Below, in pieces: positions 32,439-41,073 of a stretch of 41,333 nucleotides of DNA. Every line of letters begins with the position of its first letter. Within the stretch, counting starts at the first letter, position 1. The DNA is taken from contig JAGLMY010000159.1 of the NCBI GenBank assembly GCA_023139775.1, forward strand, positions 1 to 41,333. The letters are read 5' to 3'. Under the pieces are notes generated by a model, which was not told the origin of the DNA, did no database searches, and was given only the letters and a program-made list of their open reading frames with translations. The translations under genes and the position numbers were made by a program. Source of the DNA: a bacterium (GTDB lineage: Bacteria; Oederibacteriota; JAAXVQ01; JAUVAV01).

Positions 32439-33473
32439 ATGAAATTTTATACTATTGGTTGTTTGATTCTTATCAGTGTTTTCCTGGCCCAGACAGAAGT
32501 TTGTTCGGCTGCGCCCAAAAAAGCCAAAGAAGATGCCATGTTACCTATTGTTTATTCTCCCCAGTACGATATATCCGTACTGGGGATTGAAAATCTGCAT
32601 CCCTTTGACACGAAAAAATACGGTAAAGTATTCGGGTATTTAAAACAAACCCAAGGATTGTCCAGCAGTCAATTCTACACGCCCCTGGAAGTGACCAAGG
32701 ATTTGTTATTAACAGTTCATACGCAAGCATATCTCAATTCTTTGAAAAAATCCCAAATTGTCGCTGAAATAGCGGAAATCCACGCTTTGGCATACCTGCC
32801 GAATGGAATTCTTGATAACGGTATTTTAAAACCCATGCGCCTGGCAACCGGGGGAACTATGCTGGGCTGCGACCTGGCGAAAAAGCATGGTTGGGCGATT
32901 AATCTATCCGGTGGGTATCATCACGCCAAAGCCGATGCCGGCGGTGGATTTTGTTATTACGCGGATATTCCCATCGCGGCATTTCAATTATTAAAAAGAC
33001 AGCCGGCCGGCAGAATATTGATTGTTGATTTGGATGCGCACCAGGGGGATGGCATTGAGAGTATTTGCAAAAAGGAAACACGCATTCATGTTTTTGATGT
33101 ATTTAATCAAGCGGCCTATCCTCTTGCCTTTGAACTCCAAAAGACGATAACGTATCCCTATGGGCTTTTGCCTGAAACCGGAGACCAGGTTTATTTGGAT
33201 ATAATAAAAAAAGAGCTGCCTCAAGCCATACATAAATCCCAGCCTGATTTCATTTTTTATAATGCGGGTGTGGATATTTATGCGGAAGACCCCCTGGGGG
33301 GATTGTCTGTTAGTGAGAACGCGATTATTGAACGGGACGCTATCGTATTTCGCGAGGCCTTGAAACAGAAAATCCCAATTTTAATGGTCTTGTCAGGCGG
33401 CTATGCGCCCGCCGGCGCTGGGATTATCGGCAAGTCAATAGTTAATTTACTGCGAAATGTAATTTTCGATTAA
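32439..33473 (+). CDS. Exported histone-deacetylase-like amidohydrolase
   Basis: This 344-residue member of the HDAC/acetoin-utilisation (AcuC/AphA) superfamily is a zinc deacetylase. Catalytic features are present: the His pair H161/H162 in SGGYHHA, zinc ligands D199 and H201 in VDLDAHQGDG and D284 in YAEDPLGG, and LSGGYAPAG near the end. Unusually, it begins with a signal peptide (MKFYTIGCLILISVFLAQTEVCSAA), so it should work outside the cytoplasm. The ATG at 32439 is chosen; GTG 32397 would put a basic extension before the signal. The substrate could be an acetylated polyamine or sugar. Histones are not implied. Confidence 0.82.
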   Translation: MKFYTIGCLILISVFLAQTEVCSAAPKKAKEDAMLPIVYSPQYDISVLGIENLHPFDTKKYGKVFGYLKQTQGLSSSQFYTPLEVTKDLLLTVHTQAYLNSLKKSQIVAEIAEIHALAYLPNGILDNGILKPMRLATGGTMLGCDLAKKHGWAINLSGGYHHAKADAGGGFCYYADIPIAAFQLLKRQPAGRILIVDLDAHQGDGIESICKKETRIHVFDVFNQAAYPLAFELQKTITYPYGLLPETGDQVYLDIIKKELPQAIHKSQPDFIFYNAGVDIYAEDPLGGLSVSENAIIERDAIVFREALKQKIPILMVLSGGYAPAGAGIIGKSIVNLLRNVIFD

Positions 33474-33725
33474 CCGGTTATTACCTAATATGACGCAGGT
33501 GCGTACTTGCTACGACATAGCTGAAAGCGATGCTGGACACTGTGCTTACACAAACCTGGTTACACAAACCTTGCTTTTCTATTGGCAAGCCTGCCAAAAT
33601 AGACTACAATTTCCACACATTTTCCGGTAGAGACGCCCGATTTTTGTAGAGACAATAGGTGGTAGAGACGTAGCATACTGTAGAGACGTAACATGTTACG
33701 TCTCTACCATATGTATCGAGGTTGT
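33474..33725. other. Spacer with GTAGAGAC repeats before hypA
   Basis: This 252-bp gap carries four GTAGAGAC copies, a short tandem TTACACAAACC (about 33546-33569) and no gene. Frames opening in the palindrome at 33693 belong to the repeat, not to hypA. Confidence 0.6.
33627..33707. repeat. GTAGAGAC repeats ending in a perfect 28-bp palindrome
   Basis: GTAGAGAC begins at 33627, 33646, 33662 and 33680. The last is a perfect palindrome, GTAGAGACGTAACA plus its reverse complement (33680-33707), 18 bp before the hypA ATG. It has the same design as the GTAGGGGC family but a different core. Confidence 0.9.
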
Positions 33726-34094
33726 ATGCACGAATTTTCAATTTGTCAAAATTTGGTGGATGCCATTGTGAATGAAGTCAACGCCATCCAGCCGCTGCCC
33801 AAGCGTTTGCTCAAAGTGCATGTGGCGCTCGGACATTTGCGCCAGATTATTCCGGAGTATCTCCAGTTTGCTTATGAAGTATTGATCAAGGATACAGTGG
33901 CCGAAGGATCTGAACTGTTGGTGCGCACAGTACCTTTAGAGGTGAAATGCCGAAAATGCCAGTGGCAGGGTGAGATTGAGAGGCAGGCTTTTATCTGTAA
34001 ATCCTGCGGGAGCACGGAATTGGAAATGCTGACCGGTATGGAATTGTATTTGGAAAATCTCGAGATTGAGGTGGAGGATGCTGAAGGAAATTAA
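33726..34094 (+). CDS. hypA: Hydrogenase nickel incorporation protein HypA
   Basis: This 122-residue nickel chaperone delivers Ni to the large subunit with HypB. The N-terminal MHEFS supplies the Ni-binding His2. The zinc site is C75/C78 and C91/C94 (CRKC, CKSC). The upstream frame begins in a palindrome; ATG 33726 is fixed by the invariant MHE start. It overlaps hypB by 17 bases. First gene of a complete hypABFCDE cluster. Confidence 0.95.
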   Translation: MHEFSICQNLVDAIVNEVNAIQPLPKRLLKVHVALGHLRQIIPEYLQFAYEVLIKDTVAEGSELLVRTVPLEVKCRKCQWQGEIERQAFICKSCGSTELEMLTGMELYLENLEIEVEDAEGN

Positions 34095-34725
34095 AGTCTA
34101 TCGTGATTTAATGGGCGCCAATGAGGAATGGGCGCAAAAGACCCGTGACGTTTTAAAAGAAAAAAATATTACCATGGTGAATATCATCGGTTCACCTGGT
34201 GCGGGCAAGACTGCGTTGCTGGAAAAAACGCATGCCTTATTAGCTACGGACACGCGTTTTGCCGTGTTGGAAGGGGATGTGGAAACCACGAGAGACGCGG
34301 AACGCCTGGCGCCGTTAAATATTCCGGTGAGTCAGTTGCTTACTGATGGGGCCTGCCATCTGGAAGCAAAACTGGTGCATTACGCGCTATTGGACCTGCC
34401 TTTGAATGATTTGGATATGGTGATTGTGGAGAATGTAGGCAATCTGGTTTGCCCGGCAGAGTTTGATATAGGCGAAAAAGCCAAGATTGCCGTCTTGAGT
34501 GTTACCGAAGGTGAAGACAAAGCTTTAAAATATCCTTTGTTGTTCCGGGAGGCGGAAGCAGTGGTTGTTTCTAAAACCGATCTTTTGCCGCACATCCCTT
34601 TTAATTTGGAAGCCTGTTTGGCAGCCATCAAACAAATTAATGCGCAAACATCAATATTTACCCTTTCTTCACTCACAGGTGATGGTCTGGAAGCCTGGGT
34701 GCAATGGTTGAAATCCATACGATAA
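34078..34725 (+). CDS. hypB: Hydrogenase nickel incorporation GTPase HypB
   Basis: This 215-residue SIMIBI GTPase powers nickel transfer. Walker A GSPGAGKT is at 38-45, metal site residues are C93/H94 (GACHLEA) and C125 (GNLVCPAEFD), and the guanine-specificity KTD is in VVVSKTDLL. There is no N-terminal CxxCxC or His-rich storage region, so high-affinity nickel storage is missing. ATG 34078 is chosen over TTG 34066. A GTAGGGGC palindrome follows its TAA. Confidence 0.94.
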   Translation: MLKEIKVYRDLMGANEEWAQKTRDVLKEKNITMVNIIGSPGAGKTALLEKTHALLATDTRFAVLEGDVETTRDAERLAPLNIPVSQLLTDGACHLEAKLVHYALLDLPLNDLDMVIVENVGNLVCPAEFDIGEKAKIAVLSVTEGEDKALKYPLLFREAEAVVVSKTDLLPHIPFNLEACLAAIKQINAQTSIFTLSSLTGDGLEAWVQWLKSIR

Positions 34726-34727
34726 AT

Positions 34728-34752
34728 GTAGGGGCGAGGTGCCCTCGCCCAC
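34728..34752. repeat. GTAGGGGC palindrome between hypB and hypF
   Basis: GTAGGGGCGAGG and CCTCGCCCAC form the arms. It begins two bases after the hypB TAA and fills half of the 48-bp gap. Confidence 0.88.
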
Positions 34753-34773
34753 CAGACAAAGGAATAGTCAAAG

Positions 34774-37068
34774 ATGAGTCAATCTGTGGTTGGAAAAAAA
34801 AGAGTTCGCGCGTTCATTCAAGGCCGGATCCAGGGAGTGGGATTTCGGCCTTGGGTGTATCGTGAGGCCAAGCATCTGGGTCTGACCGGATTTGTCTACA
34901 ATACACCACAAGGTGTGCAACTTGAATTACAGGGCGATTCGGATCAAATCGATCTTTTTTTCCAAACTCTGACCATGGCACCACCGCCTTTGGCCCGGAT
35001 TGAGCAGCTTGAGGCTGATGAAATTGCGTTGCAGGCTGAGATTGAATTTCTTATTATTCCCAGCGAGTTAGAGGGAGAAACCAGCATTACCTTTCCGCCG
35101 GATGTGGCTACCTGTAAAGATTGTGAACACGAGTTGTTTGCTGAAAACGATCGGCGTTATCAATATCCTTTTATAAATTGTTTGAATTGCGGCCCGCGTT
35201 TTACCATTATTCAGGATTTGCCTTATGACCGTAAACGGACCACCATGGACAAATTTCCTTTATGCGCGAAATGCGCGCGTGAATTTAATGATCCGCGTGA
35301 TCGGCGTTTTGAGTCGCAGCCCAATGCCTGCCCGAACTGTGGGCCGCAACTCCAGTTAATTTCAGCAGACCGGCAAGTATATGATAAAGATCCGATGGCC
35401 AAAGCAGTGGAATTGCTGCGTGTTGGAAAAATTTTGGCTATCAAAGGCCTGGGTGGTTATCATCTGGCTTGCGATGCAACCCGAGCGGATGTGATAGAGA
35501 CCTTGCGTGAACGCAAACATCGCCCGTACAAGTCCTTGGCAGTTATGTTTGTTGACCTTAAACAGATCAAAGCCCACTGCCGGGTCAAGGAAAAAGAGGC
35601 TGAGGAACTTCAATCCTATGCCCGGCCCATTGTTGTGCTGGAGCGCTTAGCTGAGCAAGGATTGCCCCAGGCGGTCTCGCCGGATACCCAGGATGTAGGT
35701 GTTTTTTTGCCCTACACGCCGATTCATCATCTTCTCTTGAAAAAAATGAGTCCGCTGATTATGACCAGCGCTAATCCATCCGAGGAACCTATGGTCACGA
35801 ATGAGCGGGAATTGGAAAAAATACTCGGTCCCATTGCCGACTACGCCTTGACTCATGACCGGCCTATTGCCAGGCATTGCGATGATTCAGTGCTGAAAAT
35901 AGTGGAGGAGAAACGTTTGTTCTATCGCCGGGCACGCGGTTTTGTTCCGCGGAGTTTGACGGCGGTATATCAGGGACCCTCACTAGTGGCTACTGGCGCG
36001 GATTTGAAAAACACCTTTTGCTTAACCCGGAAGCAGTGTATTTATCCTTCTTCCCATATGGGAGATTTGTCTTTGTTGGCCGTTCAACATCTGTATCAGG
36101 AGCAAATGAGGAATCTCTGTGATTTGCAGCACATCCAACCGGAAGTAATAGTGCATGATATGCATCCGGATTATTTTTCCACGCGTTTTGCTTTGAAGAC
36201 TAAGATATCCTGGAAAATCGCAGTGCAGCACCATCATGCGCATATTGCGGCCTGTATGTTGGAGCACCAATTGGATGAGAAAGTGATTGGTATTGCTTTG
36301 GATGGCACGGGTTTCGGACCGGATGAAACGCTCTGGGGAGGAGAAATTATACTGGCGGATTATAAAACATTTGAACGGAAAGCCCACTTCAAAACTTATC
36401 GCATGCCAGGTGGTGAGCAAGCGATTCTGCATCCGGATCGCATGGCATTGAGCTATGTGTTGGCTGATGTTTCTCAAACGCCGGAGGACGCGCAGGCGCT
36501 GCTGCCCAGTCTCTCTACAGAACAGTGCCGGACCCTGAAGAGCATGTTGGAGCAAAAAGCACACTCGCCACTGACCTCCAGTGCCGGGCGATTGTTTGAT
36601 GTTGTGGCCGCCATAATGGGACTCTGTGATACAGTAACCTATGAGGGGCAGGCAGCCATTCGCCTGCAATCCCTGGTGGACACCAGTGTACATGCGCATT
36701 ATCCGTATGCCTTGGAATTGGAACCCGAAGCGACTGTGCTCTCTTTTGCTCCCATGATAAAAAAAATCATTGCAGACATTCAAGCCGGACGACCATTGTC
36801 CCAGATAGCAACAAAATTTCACAATACACTGGTTACAGCGTTGGCTGTTGAGTGTGAACAAATCAGAACAGAAACAGGGTTAAGTAAAGTTGTATTGTCC
36901 GGTGGTGTTTTCCAAAATGATTTTCTGCTCCGACAATTAACGAAAAGGTTGAGGCAACAGGGGTTTGCAGTGTATAGTCATCACTTAGTTCCGCCCAATG
37001 ACGGCGGAGTGTCCGTGGGCCAGGCGGCAATTGGTTTGGCAAAATGCGGAACGAAGTTAAAGTCGTAG
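34774..37068 (+). CDS. hypF: Carbamoyltransferase HypF
   Basis: This 764-residue enzyme makes thiocarbamate on HypE from carbamoyl phosphate, the source of the CN ligands. Domains in order are: acylphosphatase (about 8-98, GVGFRPWVYR at 21-30); zinc-finger region with four CxxC (C114/117, C136/139, C164/167, C186/189); YrdC-like (about 205-385, KGLGGYHLACDATR); and a Kae1-like carbamoyltransferase (about 390-760, VQHHHAHIAACMLEH and LSGGVFQNDFLL). Full length. The TAG stop is part of a GTAGGGGC repeat starting at 37065. Confidence 0.96.
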   Translation: MSQSVVGKKRVRAFIQGRIQGVGFRPWVYREAKHLGLTGFVYNTPQGVQLELQGDSDQIDLFFQTLTMAPPPLARIEQLEADEIALQAEIEFLIIPSELEGETSITFPPDVATCKDCEHELFAENDRRYQYPFINCLNCGPRFTIIQDLPYDRKRTTMDKFPLCAKCAREFNDPRDRRFESQPNACPNCGPQLQLISADRQVYDKDPMAKAVELLRVGKILAIKGLGGYHLACDATRADVIETLRERKHRPYKSLAVMFVDLKQIKAHCRVKEKEAEELQSYARPIVVLERLAEQGLPQAVSPDTQDVGVFLPYTPIHHLLLKKMSPLIMTSANPSEEPMVTNERELEKILGPIADYALTHDRPIARHCDDSVLKIVEEKRLFYRRARGFVPRSLTAVYQGPSLVATGADLKNTFCLTRKQCIYPSSHMGDLSLLAVQHLYQEQMRNLCDLQHIQPEVIVHDMHPDYFSTRFALKTKISWKIAVQHHHAHIAACMLEHQLDEKVIGIALDGTGFGPDETLWGGEIILADYKTFERKAHFKTYRMPGGEQAILHPDRMALSYVLADVSQTPEDAQALLPSLSTEQCRTLKSMLEQKAHSPLTSSAGRLFDVVAAIMGLCDTVTYEGQAAIRLQSLVDTSVHAHYPYALELEPEATVLSFAPMIKKIIADIQAGRPLSQIATKFHNTLVTALAVECEQIRTETGLSKVVLSGGVFQNDFLLRQLTKRLRQQGFAVYSHHLVPPNDGGVSVGQAAIGLAKCGTKLKS

Positions 37069-37125
37069 GGGCAGACCCGTGTGTCTGCCCCTAAAACCGT
37101 AGGGGCGAACCTAGCGTTCGCCCGT
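37065..37125. repeat. Two GTAGGGGC palindromes between hypF and hypC
   Basis: Unit one (37065-37093) has arms GTAGGGGCAGAC and GTCTGCCCCTA, and its TAG is the hypF stop codon. Unit two (37099-37125) has arms GGGCGAAC and GTTCGCCC and ends directly at the AAGGAG that is the hypC ribosome binding site. Confidence 0.92.
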
Positions 37126-37137
37126 AAGGAGTAAGTA

Positions 37138-37368
37138 ATGTGTCTGGCTATACCAGTACAAATTGTTGAACTGGAAGGAACTCAGGCGGTAGTGGATATG
37201 CATGGGGTCCGGCGTCCGGTCCAGGTCAATTTACTGCAAAATCCTGAAGTGGGTGATTATGTTTTAGTACATGCCGGGTTTGCGATTCAAAAATGGTCGG
37301 AAGCTGATGTGGCGGAATACCATGCCATTATGGAAGAAATGAATGCTATGGATGAGAAAGCCGAATAG
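37138..37368 (+). CDS. hypC: Hydrogenase assembly chaperone HypC
   Basis: This 76-residue OB-fold chaperone begins MCLAIPVQI, with the essential Cys2 exposed after removal of Met. It carries the Fe(CN)2CO unit with HypD and docks it on the large-subunit precursor. AAGGAG lies six bases upstream of the ATG. Only one copy is present, matching one hydrogenase. hypD follows after 10 bp. Confidence 0.95.
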   Translation: MCLAIPVQIVELEGTQAVVDMHGVRRPVQVNLLQNPEVGDYVLVHAGFAIQKWSEADVAEYHAIMEEMNAMDEKAE

Positions 37369-37378
37369 GGAATGACTG

Positions 37379-38458
37379 ATGTTTAAAGAAATAAAAGAGA
37401 ATTTGCGCCATTGGGCCAAACAAATCGACCGCCCCTTAAAGCTGATGGAGGTCTGCGGTACGCATACCATGGCAGCTTTCAGGGCTGGTCTGCGCTCGTT
37501 TTTGCCGGAGAATGTAAATCTGCTTTCCGGACCCGGCTGTCCGGTCTGTGTGACAGCCGGGGATTATATTGATCATGTTATTCGTTTGACCGCGGAACCG
37601 AATGTGATGATAGCCACCTTTGGGGATATGCTGCGTGTGCCGGGAAATCTGGGTTCTCTGGAAATTGCCCGGGCGCAAGGCGCGGATATATTGGTGGTTT
37701 ACTCACCAGTGGATGCGGTGCTCGCTGCTGAAAAGTACTCAGATAAGCAAGTAGTCTTTTTAGGTGTTGGTTTTGAGACTACTGCTCCAACTGTGGCGTG
37801 GACCATTCAAGCTGCGGCTGAGAAGAAGCTTGCCAATTACTCAGTGTTTTGCGCGCATAAAACTATGCCCCAAGCTATGGCTGCTTTGCTGCAAAGCAAA
37901 GAGGTGCGGATTGACGGGTTTGTTTGCCCTGGTCATGTGAGTGTGATTACCGGAACAAAATTGTATACCTTCATTGCTGAAGAATATAAAACGCCGTGTG
38001 TGGTGGCTGGATTTGAACCTTTGGATATTTTTCAAGCCATTACCATGCTGGTGCAACAGTGCGCAGAAGGCCGCTCAGAGGTGGAGAATCAATACCAGCG
38101 CAGTGTAAAAGAAAAAGGAAACCAGGCGGCCCAAGCGCTACTCGCGGAAATTTTTGAGCCCTGTGATGCCAAGTGGCGGGGTTTGGGAGTTATTTCCGGC
38201 AGTGGTTTGCAGATTCGCGCTAAGTATGCGGACTATGCGGCTGAAAACAAATTTGCGTTTTTACAAGAAAAACTAGCTGCGCCTGAACCCATTGGGTGCC
38301 GCTGCGGAGAAATTTTGCGCGGAGTTTGCATTCCGTTTGAATGTCCCTTGTTTCAGAAAGCCTGTACCCCGGCTAATCCCATCGGCGCTTGCATGGTCTC
38401 CAACGAAGGAACCTGCGCGGCTTATTATAAATATGCTCAGAAACAGAGGAAGGTGTAA
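37379..38458 (+). CDS. hypD: Hydrogenase assembly protein HypD
   Basis: This 359-residue iron-sulfur scaffold is where the Fe(CN)2CO moiety is built with HypC and HypE. Conserved sites are MEVCGTHTM (C26), the redox pair C54/C57 in GPGCPVC, VGFETTAPT, and the C-terminal [4Fe-4S] region (CRCGEILRGVC ... CPLF..AC ... C). The ATG follows GGGAATG weakly. The stop TAA overlaps the hypE ATG by one base. Confidence 0.95.
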   Translation: MFKEIKENLRHWAKQIDRPLKLMEVCGTHTMAAFRAGLRSFLPENVNLLSGPGCPVCVTAGDYIDHVIRLTAEPNVMIATFGDMLRVPGNLGSLEIARAQGADILVVYSPVDAVLAAEKYSDKQVVFLGVGFETTAPTVAWTIQAAAEKKLANYSVFCAHKTMPQAMAALLQSKEVRIDGFVCPGHVSVITGTKLYTFIAEEYKTPCVVAGFEPLDIFQAITMLVQQCAEGRSEVENQYQRSVKEKGNQAAQALLAEIFEPCDAKWRGLGVISGSGLQIRAKYADYAAENKFAFLQEKLAAPEPIGCRCGEILRGVCIPFECPLFQKACTPANPIGACMVSNEGTCAAYYKYAQKQRKV

Positions 38459-39480
38459 TGGACGGGAAGAAATCAGAAAAAATAATACTGCTCTCGCATG
38501 GTGGGGGCGGTCGGCTCACCCAACAACTCATTCGTGATGTCATTGTAAAATATTTTGATAATCCGATCTTGCGGCAAATGGATGATGGCGCGGTTTTGGA
38601 TCTGCCGCGCAATGAAATAGTTTTTACCACAGACTCCTATGTGGTGAATCCTTTGCAGTTTCCCGGCGGTGATATTGGAAAACTGGCTGCCTGCGGTACG
38701 ATTAATGATGTGGTAATGCAAGGAGCCAAACCGCTCTACCTCAGCCTGGGTTTGATTCTGGAAGAAGGCTATCCTGTGGCAGAGTTGGAAAAAATCATGT
38801 TCTCTATGGCAGCTGTACTAAAAACAACTGATGTTACCTTGGTTACCGGCGATACTAAAGTGGTGGAACGCGGCCATGGAAATGGTGTGTTTATTAATAC
38901 TTCAGGCATTGGTATCCGTAGGCTTAAAGAGAATCCGCATTGCAGCCAGGCGGTACCCGGAGACGCGGTGATTCTGACCGGGAGCATGGGAGATCATGGC
39001 ATTGCCATTATGAGTCAGCGGGAAGGATTGACTTTGCAGTCCTCTTTGGAAAGTGATGTAGCTCCTTTGTGGGATTTGCTGGAACCGGTCTTTGAATCTT
39101 TGCCCAAAGTGCATGTGTTGCGTGATCCGACCCGGGGCGGTGTGGCTGCCGCTTTGTGTGATATTGCCCAAGCTTCAGAGGTGGGTATCCGGATTGAGGA
39201 AAACAAATTACCAATCAAAAAAGAGGTGCAGGGGGTTTGTGATTTGTTGGGTCTTGATCCTTTGTATATGGCCAACGAAGGCAAAGCGCTGCTGCTCTGC
39301 CCGGCTGAAGATGCTTGCCTGTGTATTGAAAAATTAAGAGCGCACCCCCAGGGGCGCGCTGCCTGCCGGATTGGCACTGTGCTTTCCGATCCCCGGGGTA
39401 CGGTACTCCTGCATACCAAGCTGGGCGGGGAGCGCGTGATTGATATGCCAATGGGTGAACTGCTGCCCCGGATTTGTTAG
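38458..39480 (+). CDS. hypE: Hydrogenase maturation dehydratase HypE
   Basis: This 340-residue member of the PurM/AIR-synthase fold dehydrates the thiocarbamate on its C-terminal cysteine to thiocyanate. The C-terminus is the canonical PRIC with Cys340 last, so the active tail is intact. Other marks are LSHGGGGRLTQQLI, DDGAVLD, FTTDSYVV and VTGDTKVVERGHGNG. It ends nine bases before the convergent aldolase gene, with no visible terminator between them. Confidence 0.95.
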   Translation: MDGKKSEKIILLSHGGGGRLTQQLIRDVIVKYFDNPILRQMDDGAVLDLPRNEIVFTTDSYVVNPLQFPGGDIGKLAACGTINDVVMQGAKPLYLSLGLILEEGYPVAELEKIMFSMAAVLKTTDVTLVTGDTKVVERGHGNGVFINTSGIGIRRLKENPHCSQAVPGDAVILTGSMGDHGIAIMSQREGLTLQSSLESDVAPLWDLLEPVFESLPKVHVLRDPTRGGVAAALCDIAQASEVGIRIEENKLPIKKEVQGVCDLLGLDPLYMANEGKALLLCPAEDACLCIEKLRAHPQGRAACRIGTVLSDPRGTVLLHTKLGGERVIDMPMGELLPRIC

Positions 39481-39489
39481 AAATGCAGA

Positions 39490-40122
39490 TTATTTTTGGG
39501 TGTTTTTATACGCGATGATGTATTGTTTGATGAGATCTGAAATTTTTCCGAACTCACCTGCTTGCAGCCATTCTTTTTTAAATACGCTCTTGCCGAGCGC
39601 ATAAGCGCCGGCTCCGCAGCGGGCATAATCAGCCAGATTATCCGGGGTCACACCACCACAGGCCAGGAGTTCAATGGCATTGAAGGGACCTTTAATTTCC
39701 TTGAAATACTCAGGTCCGAAAAATTTGGCAGGAAAAACTTTGACCATCACCGGGTTGGTTTGCCAGGCAGTGAAAATTTCTTGAGGGGTTAAAGCGCCGG
39801 GGAAAAAAGGAATTTTGTTTTCCAGGCAAAACACGGCCACATCATCCACCACTGTCGGCATGACAATGAACGAGGCGCCGGCTTGCAGGGCCGGGCGCAG
39901 CATATCCATGTTAAGGACCGTGCCGGCACCGATGGTCAGACGGCCATTGGCCAGCTGTCCGGCTTTGTGAATGAGTTCAGGCGCGCCGGAAGTGTTCATA
40001 GTGATTTCAATGGTTTTCAGGCCGCCGGCGCAAATCGCTTCAATGAGCGGACACAGGTGTTCAGGGGATATATCCCGCAAGATTCCCAGCAAGGGCAATT
40101 GTCTGAACGCCTGGACATCCAT
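39490..40122 (-). CDS. eda: KDPG/KHG-type aldolase
   Basis: This 210-residue class I aldolase cleaves 2-keto-3-deoxy-6-phosphogluconate, or the 6-phosphogalactonate analogue, to pyruvate and a triose phosphate. E39 (TIEITMNT), the GAGTVL phosphate loop (65-70), FPGALTP and the Schiff-base lysine K128 in VKVFPAKFFGP are all present. The stop of the upstream HMGL-like gene lies immediately ahead of its ATG with no gap, so the two are co-transcribed. No dehydratase or kinase of the Entner-Doudoroff route is nearby, so the true 2-keto-3-deoxy sugar acid is uncertain. Confidence 0.87.
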   Translation of the reverse strand: MDVQAFRQLPLLGILRDISPEHLCPLIEAICAGGLKTIEITMNTSGAPELIHKAGQLANGRLTIGAGTVLNMDMLRPALQAGASFIVMPTVVDDVAVFCLENKIPFFPGALTPQEIFTAWQTNPVMVKVFPAKFFGPEYFKEIKGPFNAIELLACGGVTPDNLADYARCGAGAYALGKSVFKKEWLQAGEFGKISDLIKQYIIAYKNTQK

Positions 40123-41073
40123 TTATTCCACTTCCGGGGAAATCAGATTTTCGTAAAATTCCCGGTAATTATCTTTTTTATCGCCATTGCGCAGAGCCAT
40201 AGCTGCTTTGGGGTGCTCATTGAATATGCCGGCAAGGGCATAGGGAATGATATAACCCCATTCGATCTGGTTGCGCAGTGGGAGGAATTCTTTAGAAATA
40301 AGCTCCAAAATTGGGCGCAGATCAAATTTGGGATTTTTCAGAAATCCCAGCAAGAGTTCCAAGGTACAGTTGCCTGCCGCACGGCCAATACCATACACAG
40401 TTGCATCCAGATAATTGGCATCATGAATAATGGCCTCAATGGTATTGCTGAAAGCGAGTTGCAGATTATTGTGGCCATGAAAGCCGACTTCCTTGGTTTT
40501 TAGAATAGTTTTAAAACGTTTAACCAGGTTTTCCACGGATTCCTGATATAGGTGACCGAAACTGTCCACAATATAGATCACATTGGCTTGGCATTCTGCT
40601 TCGATCTGATGCAAGGCTTCATCCAGTTCCGGGCCCTGATCCCGGGAAATGGCCATGATATTGATGGTGGTTTCATAACCCAAATCCGAGAATTGGTTGG
40701 TATGGGTAATTGCTTTGTCAATGTCCTTGACATAAGCCGCAGTACGGATCATGTCAATCGGGCTGTCTTTGGCAGGCAACACTTTGTCCATGTCCACGCG
40801 GCCGATATCTCCCATGACTGAGATTTTAGTTTTGGATTCAATGCCCTCAACAACTTTTTTAATGTCATCGTCTTGGCAGAATTTCCAGGCCCCGTATTCA
40901 TCGCGGGAAAAGATTTTGTCTGAATTTTTGTACCCCAATTCAATATAATCCACACCTGCCGCACTGACTGCTTTGTAAACTTCGCGGACAAAACGGAGAT
41001 CAAAATCATGATTGTTGATTAAGCCTCCGTCGCGAATCGTACAATCCAATATTTTAATTTTATCTCTGAACAT
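40123..41073 (-). CDS. HMGL-like aldolase (4-hydroxy-2-oxovalerate aldolase-like)
   Basis: This 316-residue TIM-barrel enzyme of the DRE-TIM metallolyase family has ILDCTIRDGG (8-17, catalytic Arg14/Asp15), a strand with YIVDSFGH, and the metal-binding GFHGHNN near residue 200, followed by DATVYGIGRAAGN. It resembles the single-domain aldolase proteins found in sugar and lipopolysaccharide clusters rather than the DmpG/DmpF pair, because no acetaldehyde dehydrogenase is adjacent. AAGGAGG (41084-41090) lies about ten bases before its ATG on the minus strand. The reaction likely joins or cleaves pyruvate and an aldehyde; the exact substrate is not known. Confidence 0.82.
   Translation of the reverse strand: MFRDKIKILDCTIRDGGLINNHDFDLRFVREVYKAVSAAGVDYIELGYKNSDKIFSRDEYGAWKFCQDDDIKKVVEGIESKTKISVMGDIGRVDMDKVLPAKDSPIDMIRTAAYVKDIDKAITHTNQFSDLGYETTINIMAISRDQGPELDEALHQIEAECQANVIYIVDSFGHLYQESVENLVKRFKTILKTKEVGFHGHNNLQLAFSNTIEAIIHDANYLDATVYGIGRAAGNCTLELLLGFLKNPKFDLRPILELISKEFLPLRNQIEWGYIIPYALAGIFNEHPKAAMALRNGDKKDNYREFYENLISPEVE

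Noticed and set aside
40123-41073. Calling the HMGL-like protein a true 4-hydroxy-2-oxovalerate aldolase of aromatic degradation
   Set aside because: No acetaldehyde dehydrogenase partner or aromatic pathway genes are adjacent, and the neighbour is a KDPG-type aldolase. Only the superfamily call is kept.
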